Part shown: piece by piece, positions 50,018 through 59,265 of the stretch
How positions within the stretch are numbered: position 1 is the stretch's first letter
Layout of the letters: every line of letters begins with the position of its first letter
Origin: Caballeronia sordidicola
GTDB lineage: Bacteria > Pseudomonadota > Gammaproteobacteria > Burkholderiales > Burkholderiaceae
NCBI RefSeq assembly: GCF_000729995.1
Contig: NZ_JNFG01000006.1
Coordinates: 205,717 to 269,716, forward strand
Length of the DNA stretch: 64,000 nucleotides
Direction of reading: 5' to 3'
Notes under the pieces: generated by a model
The model's database searches: none
Told to the model about the DNA's origin: nothing
The model's input: the letters and a program-made list of their open reading frames with translations, nothing else
Made by a program: the position numbers and the translations under genes

Positions 50018-51784
50018 TTACGCCGGCAGCGGCGCAGCGCCACCGCCCGGCGAAAGACGTTTCGCCATGGTGGCTGCATAACGATCAGCCGCGTTGCCCA
50101 CGACAATGTGGAACGTATCGGCGGAAACCCATGCGACATCGAGTGTCGACAAGCGCTGACGATCCACGGACGACGGATCGCGCACTACCACGCGAAGTCG
50201 CGTAGCGGCGACGGCATCAAGCGAAGCCACGTTGGTCGCACCACCGAACACCGCGAGCCAACGCACCGGATCGGGATCCAGCGGACCTTGCTCGCCTGAG
50301 GCGACCGGGGCCAAAGGAGCAGCAGCAGGCTTGGACGAAGCTGCTGTTGCGCCACCCGCGGACGACCGTTCGATTTCGGTGCGGATTTCATCGGAGATGA
50401 GATCGGCTTCCGGCCCGATGATGACCTGCACACTCGTCGCGCCACGCTTCAGCACACCACGAGCACCAATCGCCTTCAACTCGGGTTCCGACACCTTCGC
50501 TGAATCCACTACCGAAAGACGCAGACGTGTGGTGCAGGCATCGACGAGCGTCAGGTTCGACGCACCGCCCAAAGCGGCGATGTAACGCACTGCGCGCGGC
50601 ACGGTAGCACCGGCCGTCGGGGAAACAAAACCCGTGTTGTCGTAGGACTCGACTTCTGCATCGGTCGTAGCGGGTTCACGGCCCGGCGTTGCCATGTTGA
50701 ACTTGCGGATGAAGAAGCGGAACAGGCCGTAATAGACCAGACCGTAGACCAGGCCCACCGGAATCGCCAGCCAGCCGCGCTGCGACAGCCCGTAGTTCAG
50801 CACGTAGTCGATAGCACCAGCCGAGAACGTGAAGCCAAGGTGAATGCCCAACGCCGAGCAAATGGCAAGCGACAAGCCCGTCAACACCGCGTGGATCGCG
50901 TACAGCGCCGGTGCGAGGAACATGAAGGTGTATTCGATCGGCTCGGTCACGCCCGTCAGGAACGCGGTCAGGGCCATCGAGAAGAGCAGGCCGCCGACCA
51001 TGGCGCGACGATGCTTCGGTGCTTCATGGAACATGGCGAGACATGCTGCCGGCAAACCGAACATCATGATCGGGAAGAAACCCGTCATGAAGCCGCCTGC
51101 GGTTTTATCGCCGGCAAAGAAGCGATGCAAATCGCCCGTCACCGCCGCGCCGCCGCCCGGGGGCGTGTACGAGCCGAACACGAACCATGCAAGCGAGTTG
51201 ATGATGTGGTGCAGACCTGTCACCAGCAGGATCCGGTTCAGCACGCCGAACACGAACACGCCCAGCGCGCCTGCGCCCGTCAGCCAGCCGCCGGCTGCAT
51301 CGATAGCCGCCTGAACCGGTGCCCAGACATAGCCCAGGACAATCCCGATCACCAGACAGGTCACCCCCGTGACAATCGGCACGAAGCGTTTCCCTCCGAA
51401 GAACGCGAGGTATTCAGGGAGCTTGATGTCTTTGTACTTGTTGTAGAGGAACCCGGCCACGCAACCTGCAACGATCCCCGACAGCACGCCCATGTTGAGC
51501 TTGTCGTTGATGTCCTTCATCACCGCGATTTCGATCAGGTAACCGATCGCACCCGCCAGACCGGCCGTACCGTTATTGTCCTTCGCAAAACCGACCGCCA
51601 CGCCGATGGCGAACAAGAGTGGCAGGTTTGAAAAGATCGTATCGCCAGCGTCGGCGATCATCTTGATGTTGAAGACATCCGGTTGGCCGAGGCGCAATAG
51701 CAGCCCGGCCACCGGTAGCACGGCAATCGGCAGCATCAGCGCTCGGCCGAGTCGCTGCATTCTTGCAAACAGGTTGGCGTCCAT
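50018..51784 (-). CDS. nagE: PTS N-acetylglucosamine transporter, EIICBB
   Basis: The 588-residue protein has an N-terminal EIIC membrane domain (about 1-370; LGRALMLPIAVLPVAGLLLRLG, and FLTGVTEPIEYTFMFLAP). Two EIIB-like domains follow. The first (about 397-475) has the phosphorylation Cys417 in DACTTRLR. The second (about 505-580; GGATN...DAVAATRLRV) is clearly related but has no Cys. It imports and phosphorylates GlcNAc to GlcNAc-6-P. It ends the nag operon, 117 bp after the EI fusion, and a strong terminator follows. Confidence 0.93.
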   Translation of the reverse strand: MDANLFARMQRLGRALMLPIAVLPVAGLLLRLGQPDVFNIKMIADAGDTIFSNLPLLFAIGVAVGFAKDNNGTAGLAGAIGYLIEIAVMKDINDKLNMGVLSGIVAGCVAGFLYNKYKDIKLPEYLAFFGGKRFVPIVTGVTCLVIGIVLGYVWAPVQAAIDAAGGWLTGAGALGVFVFGVLNRILLVTGLHHIINSLAWFVFGSYTPPGGGAAVTGDLHRFFAGDKTAGGFMTGFFPIMMFGLPAACLAMFHEAPKHRRAMVGGLLFSMALTAFLTGVTEPIEYTFMFLAPALYAIHAVLTGLSLAICSALGIHLGFTFSAGAIDYVLNYGLSQRGWLAIPVGLVYGLVYYGLFRFFIRKFNMATPGREPATTDAEVESYDNTGFVSPTAGATVPRAVRYIAALGGASNLTLVDACTTRLRLSVVDSAKVSEPELKAIGARGVLKRGATSVQVIIGPEADLISDEIRTEIERSSAGGATAASSKPAAAPLAPVASGEQGPLDPDPVRWLAVFGGATNVASLDAVAATRLRVVVRDPSSVDRQRLSTLDVAWVSADTFHIVVGNAADRYAATMAKRLSPGGGAAPLPA

Positions 51785-51901
51785 CAGGTTCTCCAGAGAT
51801 AAGTGTCTTGTCGTTGATCGTGTTGGTACAACAGGTTGTCGATCGAAGCTTTTTTACTAATAAACGCGATAAACGCGAAGGCCGACTGCCGGACGGACGT
51901 G

Positions 51902-54493
51902 TTAGTCCAACGGCCAGATTTCGCGGCTTGCTGCTCTTACTGCCTGTGCTGATTCGAGCGCCAAGGCGTCCTCAGCGCGCTGACGGCACAGTGGGTAATC
52001 GAGTTTGCGCACGAGCGCCTTGATGCCGGGAACCGAAACCGGGTCCACCGATAATTCCGTCACGCCAAGTCCCACGAGCAAGGGCACGGCGACCGGATCG
52101 CCGGCCAGCGCGCCGCAGACACCGACCCATTTGCCGTGTTTGGCCGCGCCGTCTGTCGCTTGCTTGATGAGGCGCAGCACGGCGGGATGCAGTCCGTCAG
52201 CCTGGGCCGCGAGATCGGCCTGGCAACGGTCCATTGCAAGCGTGTATTGCGTGAGATCGTTCGTGCCGATAGACAGGAAATCCGCGTGTTGAGCGAGTTG
52301 ATCGGCCAGCAGCGCCGCCGACGGCACTTCGATCATCACGCCCACCTGAATGGGATCGGTCCGGCCAATTTCCGCCGCGAGTTCATCGATGCGTTTTCTC
52401 AAGCGCACGAGTTCGCCGGAGTCGGTGACCATCGGCAGGAGAATGCGTACCGTGCCGAACGGCTTCACGGCGAGCAGACCACGCAGCTGGTCGTCGAGGA
52501 GATCGGGGCGCACCTGCGCCAGGCGAATGCCGCGCAGGCCGAGCGCCGGGTTCGTTTCAGGCGGCAGCGTGAGGTAATCGACTTCCTTGTCCGCGCCCAC
52601 ATCGAGCGTGCGGATGATCGCCGTGCGCCCATTCAATGCGCCGACAATCGATTGATAGCTTTCCGCGTGCTCAGCGGCCGTAGGAGCGGACTGGCGATGG
52701 ATAAACAACAGTTCGGTGCGCAGAAGACCGACGGCATCCGCGCCGTTATCGACGGCAGTTTTTGCGTCATCAAGCGTCGCGATGTTCGCCGCCACTTCGA
52801 TCGTGCGGCCGTCTTTCGTGCCCGCCGCTTCCTGCGACGTGCGCCGGTTCACCTCACGCACGCCCGCGAGACGCTGACGCTCGAGGCGCGCGCGTTCCAC
52901 ATCGAGTGCGGTTGGTGCGTGCTCGAGGCGACCGGCCGATGCGTCCACCACGACTTGCGTGCCATTGGGAATCGCGTGCAGCGCGTCGCCCACCGCGACC
53001 AAGGCCGGGATGCCGATCTGGCGCGCAATGATCGCCGCGTGCGACGTGGCGCCGCCGCGTGCCATCACCAACGCGGTCACACGCGTACGATCGAGCGACG
53101 ACAGGTCGGAGGGCGTGAATTCATCGGCGGCGAGCACGGCTTCGTCGGGCAATTCACGCGCCGCCGTGTTCGTATAACAGAGCGCGCGCAGCACGCGCTT
53201 TTCGATATCGCGGAGATCAGCTGCACGCTCAGCCAGCAACGCATCCTCAATATTCGACAACACCGCGATCTGCGCGCGAATCGCTTCGCGCCACGCAAAT
53301 CCGGCGCTCTTGCCGAGGCTGATCAGATCGCGCGCGGCGTCGAGCAGCGTGGGGTCTTCCAGCAACACGCGATGCACCGCGAAAATCCCCGCCTCGCCGA
53401 CGGCGCCGCGTTGCGAAGCAGTACGGACGGTTTCGTCGAGTTCCGCGTCGATGGTAGCAATGGCCTTGTCCAGCAAACGGCTTTCCGCTGCCGATGTCCC
53501 GGTTGCCTGCTCGGGCGGCGTGATGTCGTTGTTGTCCCAGCGCACCAGCTTTCCGACCGCAATTCCCGGCGATGCACATACGCCGGCAATCGTGTTCGGA
53601 TCGAGCGGCTTGCCCGGATCACGTGAGACGGCGACCGGCGCAGGCGATTGCATGCGCGCCGGTTTCTCTTCCACTTCACCGTGCGCTTCGCGCAGCAATT
53701 CCGTCGCGACCGCTTCAACCGCCGCAGCCGCTTGCGCGCCCACCCCAAGCAATTCGATAGTCGCGCCTTCGCCGGCGCCGAGGCCAAGCAAACCGACCAC
53801 ACTTTCAATCGGCGCTTTACGCCCGTTGAAGCGCACTTCCACCTTGGCGTCGAAACCACGTGCCGCTTCGCGGGCGCGGGCCGCGGGCCGCGCGTGCAAT
53901 CCGCCAGCATGTCCAAGCGTCACGGTGCGGCGCGCTTCGTCGGTGAAATTCGAATCGCTGCGGGCCGCGTCCGCCTTCACGCCGCCCTTGGCGCGCAGCA
54001 CCAGCAACTGGCTTTCGCCCGCCTTCAGCATGCCGCGGCCAGCACGCTCGACCACCTCGAACGCGTCGCTATTGGCAACCGCAATCACGGAAACGAGGCT
54101 CGGCGCGTTCTGCGCGACGTAGTCGGCATCGAATTCGATCAGGACCTGGCCAGTGCGCACGCTCGCACCCTGCTCGACCTTCGGCGTAAAACCTTTACCC
54201 GCAAGCTCCACCGTATCGATACCAATGTGCACCAGGATTTCCGCGCCTTGCGACGTGCGCAAGGTCACGGCGTGATGGGTGCGCGCGAGATGCGTGATGA
54301 CACCGTCGCAGGGGGAAAGCAGCGCACCTGACAGCGGATCGATACCAATACCATCGCCGAACATGCCGTCCGCGAACACAGGATCGGGGACATCGGCGAG
54401 CGGCACCATGGGGCCGGTGAACGGCGCGAGCAACACGAAATCGTTCGGGTTTTCAGTGGAATGATTCAACAGGGACTCCTCGGCACGGCGCAT
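51902..54493 (-). CDS. Fused PTS EIIA-HPr-EI phosphotransferase
   Basis: The 863-residue protein has three parts. EIIA-Glc-type domain (about 20-150; phospho-His89 in ILVHIGIDTVEL). HPr domain (about 188-270; His200 in GGLHARPA). Enzyme I (about 300-863): phospho-His485 in ARGGATSHAAII, the PEP-binding LSIGTNDLTQYTLAMDR and catalytic Cys in GVCGALAGDP. It carries phosphate from PEP to NagE, whose own EIIA is missing, so it makes the nag PTS self-contained. The SIS gene nagB-II precedes it by 14 bp. Confidence 0.94.
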   Translation of the reverse strand: MRRAEESLLNHSTENPNDFVLLAPFTGPMVPLADVPDPVFADGMFGDGIGIDPLSGALLSPCDGVITHLARTHHAVTLRTSQGAEILVHIGIDTVELAGKGFTPKVEQGASVRTGQVLIEFDADYVAQNAPSLVSVIAVANSDAFEVVERAGRGMLKAGESQLLVLRAKGGVKADAARSDSNFTDEARRTVTLGHAGGLHARPAARAREAARGFDAKVEVRFNGRKAPIESVVGLLGLGAGEGATIELLGVGAQAAAAVEAVATELLREAHGEVEEKPARMQSPAPVAVSRDPGKPLDPNTIAGVCASPGIAVGKLVRWDNNDITPPEQATGTSAAESRLLDKAIATIDAELDETVRTASQRGAVGEAGIFAVHRVLLEDPTLLDAARDLISLGKSAGFAWREAIRAQIAVLSNIEDALLAERAADLRDIEKRVLRALCYTNTAARELPDEAVLAADEFTPSDLSSLDRTRVTALVMARGGATSHAAIIARQIGIPALVAVGDALHAIPNGTQVVVDASAGRLEHAPTALDVERARLERQRLAGVREVNRRTSQEAAGTKDGRTIEVAANIATLDDAKTAVDNGADAVGLLRTELLFIHRQSAPTAAEHAESYQSIVGALNGRTAIIRTLDVGADKEVDYLTLPPETNPALGLRGIRLAQVRPDLLDDQLRGLLAVKPFGTVRILLPMVTDSGELVRLRKRIDELAAEIGRTDPIQVGVMIEVPSAALLADQLAQHADFLSIGTNDLTQYTLAMDRCQADLAAQADGLHPAVLRLIKQATDGAAKHGKWVGVCGALAGDPVAVPLLVGLGVTELSVDPVSVPGIKALVRKLDYPLCRQRAEDALALESAQAVRAASREIWPLD

Positions 54494-54507
54494 CGGATGA
54501 CTCTCGA

Positions 54508-55515
54508 TTAACGGGTTTCGGTGACTTTCGCCAGATGGCGCGGCGCGTCGGGATTGCGCCCGCGCGCGGCAGCCAGGGCGTCGGCCATCACATAGAAGGA
54601 CAGGATTGCAGCGATCGGATCGAGCGCGAAATGAGCGGTCTCGACCAGCGGCAACGTGGCTTCGGGCACATCGGCAGGTGCGGCAAGCAACACGCGTGCG
54701 CCACGGGCGCGCATGTCGCGGGCAAGCTGGATCAACCCGGCCTGCTCCGGACCGCGCGGTGCGAACACGAGCAGCGGATAGTCTTCGCCGATAAGCTCCA
54801 TGGGTCCGTGCCGCACTTCCGCGCTCGAGAACGCTTCGGCCTGGATACCCGATGTTTCTTTCAGCTTGAGCGCCGCTTCCTGCGCAATCGCGAGACCGAG
54901 TCCACGGCCGATCACGATCATGCGGTCGACGTTTTTCAGTTCATCGACAGCGTGCGACCAGTTGAGCTTGCCCGCCGCGCGCAATGCGTCGGGCAGCGTT
55001 TTCAGCGCGTTCAGCAACTCGACATCTTTCTGCACATGCGCGATTACGATGGCCGACAGCGACAAGATCGCGATATAGCTTTTAGTCGCGGCCACCGACA
55101 ATTCCGGCCCAGCCAGCAGCGGCAGATTCCATTCACACGCTTCGGCGAGCGGCGAACCGGGCGCATTGACCGCCGCCACGGTCAGCGCGCCGGCAGCACG
55201 CAACGCCTGCATCGTGCCGATCAGATCGGGACTCTTGCCGGACTGCGAGAACGCCACGGCCAGTTGGCCTTTCACGCGCAAAGGCGCTTGCTGCAAGGTC
55301 GCAACCGACATGGGCAACGAAGCGACCGGCACGCCAATACGGCTCATCGTCAGGCCTGCGAAGTAACTGGCGGCGTGATCCGATGAACCGCGCGCGACGG
55401 TCAGCGCAACATGGCGCGGCTCTTCGGCAAGCCGTGCGGCGAGTGCTTCAATGTGGGAAGTATCGGCGAGCTGGGCAACCACCACGTCGGCGGAAGCCAG
55501 CGCCTCATCAAGCAT
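54508..55515 (-). CDS. SIS-domain glucosamine-6-phosphate deaminase (NagB-II type)
   Basis: The ATG at 55515 (MLDEALASADVVVAQLAD) gives 335 residues. A GTG six codons earlier (55533) is also possible. It has two SIS domains with TVARGSSDHAASYFAGL and AFSQSGKSPDLIGTM, and RHGPMELI. It is not homologous to hexose-type NagB but to the SIS enzymes that deaminate GlcN-6-P. It converts GlcN-6-P to fructose-6-P after NagA. It overlaps nagA. Confidence 0.88.
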   Translation of the reverse strand: MLDEALASADVVVAQLADTSHIEALAARLAEEPRHVALTVARGSSDHAASYFAGLTMSRIGVPVASLPMSVATLQQAPLRVKGQLAVAFSQSGKSPDLIGTMQALRAAGALTVAAVNAPGSPLAEACEWNLPLLAGPELSVAATKSYIAILSLSAIVIAHVQKDVELLNALKTLPDALRAAGKLNWSHAVDELKNVDRMIVIGRGLGLAIAQEAALKLKETSGIQAEAFSSAEVRHGPMELIGEDYPLLVFAPRGPEQAGLIQLARDMRARGARVLLAAPADVPEATLPLVETAHFALDPIAAILSFYVMADALAAARGRNPDAPRHLAKVTETR

Positions 55516-56611
55516 ATTCGACAATTGATTCACCCTCTACATAAGTTGCCGTCAACGCAAGTTCGCGATCGAATACAACGAGGTCCGCCCACGCGCCACG
55601 CGCGATCCGGCCTCTGTCTTCAAGGCCGAGATAATCGGCGGCGTAGCGTGACAGGCGATTGGAAACGTCCGCCATCGGCAAGCCGATGGAGACAAGATTG
55701 CGCAGCGCCTGATCCATGGTCAGCGTGCTGCCGGCGAGCGTGCCGTCGGCGAGACGCACGCCGCCCATGCACTTCGTGACGTGCTGGCTGCCCAGTCGAT
55801 ATTCGCCGTCGGGCATGCCGGCCGCCGAGGTGCTGTCGGTGACTACATACAGGCGGGGAATGGCGCGCAGCGCAGCGCGAATCGCACCAGGATGCACATG
55901 GATAAGATCGGGGATCAGTTCAGCGTACTCGGCATGCGCGAGCGCCGCGCCGACCACGCCGGGATTGCGGTGATGCAGCGGCGACATCGCGTTGAACAAG
56001 TGCGTGAAACCACGGGCGCCGTGTTTGAGCGCGTTGACGGCGTCTTCGTAAGTAGCAAGCGAATGGCCCACTTGCACGCGCACGCCGCGCGCCGCCATTT
56101 CCTGGATCACTTCAATATGCCCGGAGATTTCCGGCGCGATGGTCACCACGCGGATGGGCGCGAGCGACAAGTACTTCAGCACTTCGTCGCGCACGGCAAC
56201 GGCCGCCGCATCCGGTTGCGCGCCAAGCTTGCCGGGATTGATGTAGGGACCTTCCAGATGCACGCCAAGCACGCGTGCGCCACCCGACGCGCGGCGGATG
56301 GATTGTTCGCCGAGACCTGCGACGACCGCCATGAGTTCGTCGCGTGGAGCGGTCATGGTGGTGGCGAGCATGCTGGTGGTGCCGTGCTTCGCGTGCTCGC
56401 GTGCAACGGTACTCGCGGCGTCGCCGCCTTCCATGATGTCCGCGCCGCCGCCGCCGTGCACGTGACAGTCGACGAAGCCCGGCAGGATGTACGGCGCATC
56501 ATTGGTCTTCGGGTCCACGCGAGCGCCTTCGATCGTGGTCACCCGTCCGTTCGCAAACTCGACCGAGCCGTATATCCAGCCGTCGGTCGTGAGGATGTTT
56601 CCTTTCAGCAT
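55508..56611 (-). CDS. nagA: N-acetylglucosamine-6-phosphate deacetylase
   Basis: The 367-residue protein is an amidohydrolase TIM barrel. It has the metal-ligand motif GFVDCHVHGGGGADIMEG, HLEGPYINPGKLGAQ, the His pair in GHSLATYEDAV and FTHLFNAMSPLHHRNPGVVGA, and the catalytic Asp in YVVTDSTSAAGMPDG. It removes acetate from GlcNAc-6-P. It is the first gene of the nagA-nagB-EI-nagE operon. A Shine-Dalgarno (GAGAGAG) precedes its ATG. Confidence 0.96.
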   Translation of the reverse strand: MLKGNILTTDGWIYGSVEFANGRVTTIEGARVDPKTNDAPYILPGFVDCHVHGGGGADIMEGGDAASTVAREHAKHGTTSMLATTMTAPRDELMAVVAGLGEQSIRRASGGARVLGVHLEGPYINPGKLGAQPDAAAVAVRDEVLKYLSLAPIRVVTIAPEISGHIEVIQEMAARGVRVQVGHSLATYEDAVNALKHGARGFTHLFNAMSPLHHRNPGVVGAALAHAEYAELIPDLIHVHPGAIRAALRAIPRLYVVTDSTSAAGMPDGEYRLGSQHVTKCMGGVRLADGTLAGSTLTMDQALRNLVSIGLPMADVSNRLSRYAADYLGLEDRGRIARGAWADLVVFDRELALTATYVEGESIVEYA

Positions 56612-57277
56612 GAATCTCTCTCGTGAAACCTACAGCGAGGCACGCGTCTGAAGGCGCGCGCCGTGCGCATGATGAAGCTCCATCAACCGTCGCACCCGCT
56701 GCGAGCAGGGCGAAAGTCGCCGATAAAACGTTTCCCCGGTGACCTCCTGCGATGGCGTTTTTCGCCTCTGGAATTGTTTTACGACGCCTGTTTCGACGTC
56801 TCGCCGGTCCGGTAGTGAAGGGACTCTGGCGCGATGCTTACCGCACGAACAACACTGGAACACGATGCCAGCCGGACACATTAATTGACGCTATGCGACC
56901 AATTTTTACGATCGCTCCGACGAGCGATTATGCATAGGAATGGTCACAAAGCCGACGTCTTTGGCGAGCCCATTATATAACCAAAATAATACCAGTCAAT
57001 TTTCAAAATCAATTAGCTCATCCTCCACAAACTTGTTAATTATCAATAGGTTGAACGCATCTCAAATTTATTTCGCAGGCGCGCTCATATCAGTAATTAC
57101 CCTTGAATGCAGCCCACTTCAACGCGTCTGGTCTGCACACTATAGTCGCCCTTCGGCCGCCGCAGGAGGTGCCGTCAATGCTCTTCTGCACGATCATGCT
57201 TTTATTCGGCACAATAGCCTCGATCGATTCGCCGGGGAAAACGGTGAACGGCATAAAAACGAGAGAGCGAGGTGGAT
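56612..57277. promoter_or_regulatory. Divergent control region of the nag operon and MarR-GNAT gene
   Basis: The region contains a 16-bp near-palindrome TGATGAAGCTCCATCA (56670-56685), an AAACGTTT core of LacI-family type (56726-56733) and an 18-bp inverted repeat ATCGCTC-CGAC-GAGCGAT (56911-56928). From about 56940 to 57100 the DNA is strikingly AT-rich. GGAGGT at 57165-57170 with an ATG at 57178 could start a 61-codon frame overlapping the next gene, which I do not call. No nag repressor gene lies nearby. Confidence 0.4.
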
Positions 57278-58189
57278 ATGGACAGTTCCATGAACGGCGG
57301 CCTGACAGATGCGGTGCGCCGCTTCCAATGGTTTTACGCGTGCCATGTCAGGGCACCCCATGAGTTGGTCGAGCACAGCGCGCTGTCGCTGACGGAAATG
57401 CGCGTTTTGTTTGCTGTCATGCATGCGGGCACATGCACGGCAGCGGATATCTCGCGCACGCTCGGGCTCGATACCGGTTATCTGAGCCGGATGCTGACGC
57501 AATTCGAGTGCGCCGGATTGATCGAGCGGCAGCCATTTTCCGGCGATGCCCGCCGCAACCAGGTTTCATTGACCGCAGCCGGAGAAACGGCGCTGGCTGC
57601 GGTAAGCACACACGTGCGCGACGACGTTTCTGCGACGCTGAACGCAATGACGCCGGACGAACGCGCGCAATTGCTTGCATCGATGGGTTGCGTCCAGCGC
57701 CTGCTCGGTCCGAACGGCGCCACGCAGCGTGTTCGGCTGCGCGGTCCGCGACCGGGTGATTTCGGCTGGATCGTCGAGCGTGAGGCGCAACTCGCCGCCG
57801 GTGGAGTGCAAGCGCAACGTGAGCGGGAAATTCGTACAGCGATGGTCGTAGCGGATTACCTGACTGCACCCGATCCGGGGCGCAATGCGTGCTGGATCGC
57901 TGAGCAGGATGGCGTCGGCGTAGGCGCGAGCCTGCTGATAGGCATGTCAGCCGGGAGTGCGCGGATTTCGGCGTTGTTCATGGAGCCGGGTGTGAGGCGA
58001 GGCGGTATCGCCCGCCGATTGGTCAACGCATGCGTGACGTTTGCCACCGAGTCCGGATATGACCGCATCGTCTGCGCGACCGATCTGAATCCGGCTCCGG
58101 TTGGCCCTCTACTCCGGCCGTTTGGTTTCGAGGAGGTAAGCGGTCAGGGGGAATGGGAGAAACGCTTGGAAGAAACCTGCGCCAATTAA
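57278..58189 (+). CDS. MarR-type HTH / GNAT acetyltransferase fusion
   Basis: Starting at the ATG 57278 (GAGG upstream) the protein has 303 residues. The N-terminal MarR winged-helix domain (about 5-140; ADISRTLGLDTGYLSRMLTQFECAGLIERQ is the recognition part) is joined to a C-terminal GNAT domain (about 145-300; the CoA loop ALFMEPGVRRGGIARRLVNACV). Such bifunctional proteins are common in proteobacteria and mostly uncharacterised. It is divergent from the nag operon, whether as regulator or bystander is unknown. Confidence 0.88.
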   Translation: MDSSMNGGLTDAVRRFQWFYACHVRAPHELVEHSALSLTEMRVLFAVMHAGTCTAADISRTLGLDTGYLSRMLTQFECAGLIERQPFSGDARRNQVSLTAAGETALAAVSTHVRDDVSATLNAMTPDERAQLLASMGCVQRLLGPNGATQRVRLRGPRPGDFGWIVEREAQLAAGGVQAQREREIRTAMVVADYLTAPDPGRNACWIAEQDGVGVGASLLIGMSAGSARISALFMEPGVRRGGIARRLVNACVTFATESGYDRIVCATDLNPAPVGPLLRPFGFEEVSGQGEWEKRLEETCAN

Positions 58190-58257
58190 AGCCTGCGCAC
58201 CGAGGCGACTGCGCGGGCTTAAGATTGAGGCCCGTCCTCTATCGGTTGAAATCGCCC

Positions 58258-58554
58258 ATGTACGTCATCCATCTACGCTACACCGGCGCGCTCGCTGAAA
58301 TCGACGACGCGCTCGAAGCTCATCGCCTTTATCTCGGACGGCAGTTCGACGCGGGCGCGTTTATCATCGCGGGACCCAAAGTACCGCGCGACGGCGGCAT
58401 CATCCTGGCTGCGAGCATGGATCGTGACCGGCTTGACGCGATCATTGCGGAAGACCCGTTCTCGCAGCAGCGGCTCGCGCACTACGACATCATCGAGTTC
58501 AAGGCCACGCGGCTTGCACCGGATCTGAATTTGCCGCAATCGCCGTGGTTGTGA
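58258..58554 (+). CDS. YciI family protein
   Basis: The ATG at 58258 (MYVIHLRYTGALAEIDDALEAHRLYL) gives 98 residues. The longer frame from 58153 overlaps the GNAT gene. It has the ferredoxin-like YciI fold with the conserved His-Asp pattern (AHRLYLGRQFDAG, SGPKVPR-like AGPKVPRDGG). Function of most members is unknown. It follows the GNAT gene by 68 bp on the same strand. Confidence 0.88.
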   Translation: MYVIHLRYTGALAEIDDALEAHRLYLGRQFDAGAFIIAGPKVPRDGGIILAASMDRDRLDAIIAEDPFSQQRLAHYDIIEFKATRLAPDLNLPQSPWL

Positions 58555-58603
58555 CCGTTTTCCTCGATCGATCTTCCTGGAAGGTTTTGGGGTCCGGACA
58601 GCC

Positions 58604-58641
58604 ATGAAAAAGGCCGTTTCAACGTGAGTTGAAACGGCCTT
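58604..58641 (-). terminator. Intrinsic terminator after SCO1-type gene
   Basis: AAGGCCGTTTCAAC / GTTGAAACGGCCTT, a 14-bp perfect stem with a GTGA loop, is followed on minus by TTTTCAT, 25 bp past the stop. Confidence 0.85.
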
Positions 58642-58665
58642 GGCGTTCTTGAAGCAAACGTCCGC

Positions 58666-59265
58666 TTAGTCGAGCAGCAACTTCAGATCGTGTACCCACG
58701 TGTCCACGCCCTGCCCGTCGCGTGCGAACAGCCTGAGATGCCCTTGTGGATCGAAGACATAACTCGCGGCCGTGTGATCCATGGTGTATTCGCCGGCGGT
58801 CTTGCCCGGAACCTGCGCGTAATACACGCGAAAATCCTTCGTGATCTTGACGAGTTCGGCCGTATCAGCGGGACGCAGGCCGACGAACGTCGGGCTAAAC
58901 GCCGACACATATTCACCCAGCAACGGCGCTGTATCGCGTGCGGGATCAACGGTGACCATCAGCACTTGAACGCGTTTGCCATCGTCGCCGAGTTTTTGCA
59001 GTGCCTGCGAAAGTTCAGCGAGCGTGGTCGGGCAAACGTCCGGGCAATGCGTGTAGCCGAAGAACAGCACGACGGCCTTGCCTTTGAAATCGCCCAGGGT
59101 GCGCGTTTTACCGCTGGTGTCCGGCAACGAGAAATCGCTGCCGAACTGCGTATTGCCGGTGATGTCGAGATTCGTGAACGCCGGCTTGCTATCGCATCCT
59201 GCAAGCAGCACCGCGGCCAAAACGAATCCCAACCAGACAGCGATCCCTCGAACTGAAAACTTCAT
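58666..59265 (-). CDS. SCO1/SenC family copper chaperone
   Basis: The 199-residue lipoprotein-like protein has a signal ending LLAGC (Cys24). A thioredoxin fold follows with the copper motif CPDVC (Cys74, Cys78) in [10 protein letters not shown] and His164 in [11 protein letters not shown]. It delivers copper to the CuA site of aa3 oxidase. Its start overlaps the ctaB stop by four bases (ATGA). Confidence 0.95.
   Translation of the reverse strand: MKFSVRGIAVWLGFVLAAVLLAGCDSKPAFTNLDITGNTQFGSDFSLPDTSGKTRTLGDFKGKAVVLFFGYTHCPDVCPTTLAELSQALQKLGDDGKRVQVLMVTVDPARDTAPLLGEYVSAFSPTFVGLRPADTAELVKITKDFRVYYAQVPGKTAGEYTMDHTAASYVFDPQGHLRLFARDGQGVDTWVHDLKLLLD

Noticed and set aside
52136..53626. 496-codon plus-strand frame antisense to the EIIA-HPr-EI gene
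   Set aside because: It is compositionally biased and has no motif, while the opposite strand encodes a complete enzyme with all active-site residues.
56990..57000. DasR/NagR-like half-site near the nag operon
   Set aside because: Only one half (ATACCAGT) is present, with no symmetric partner.
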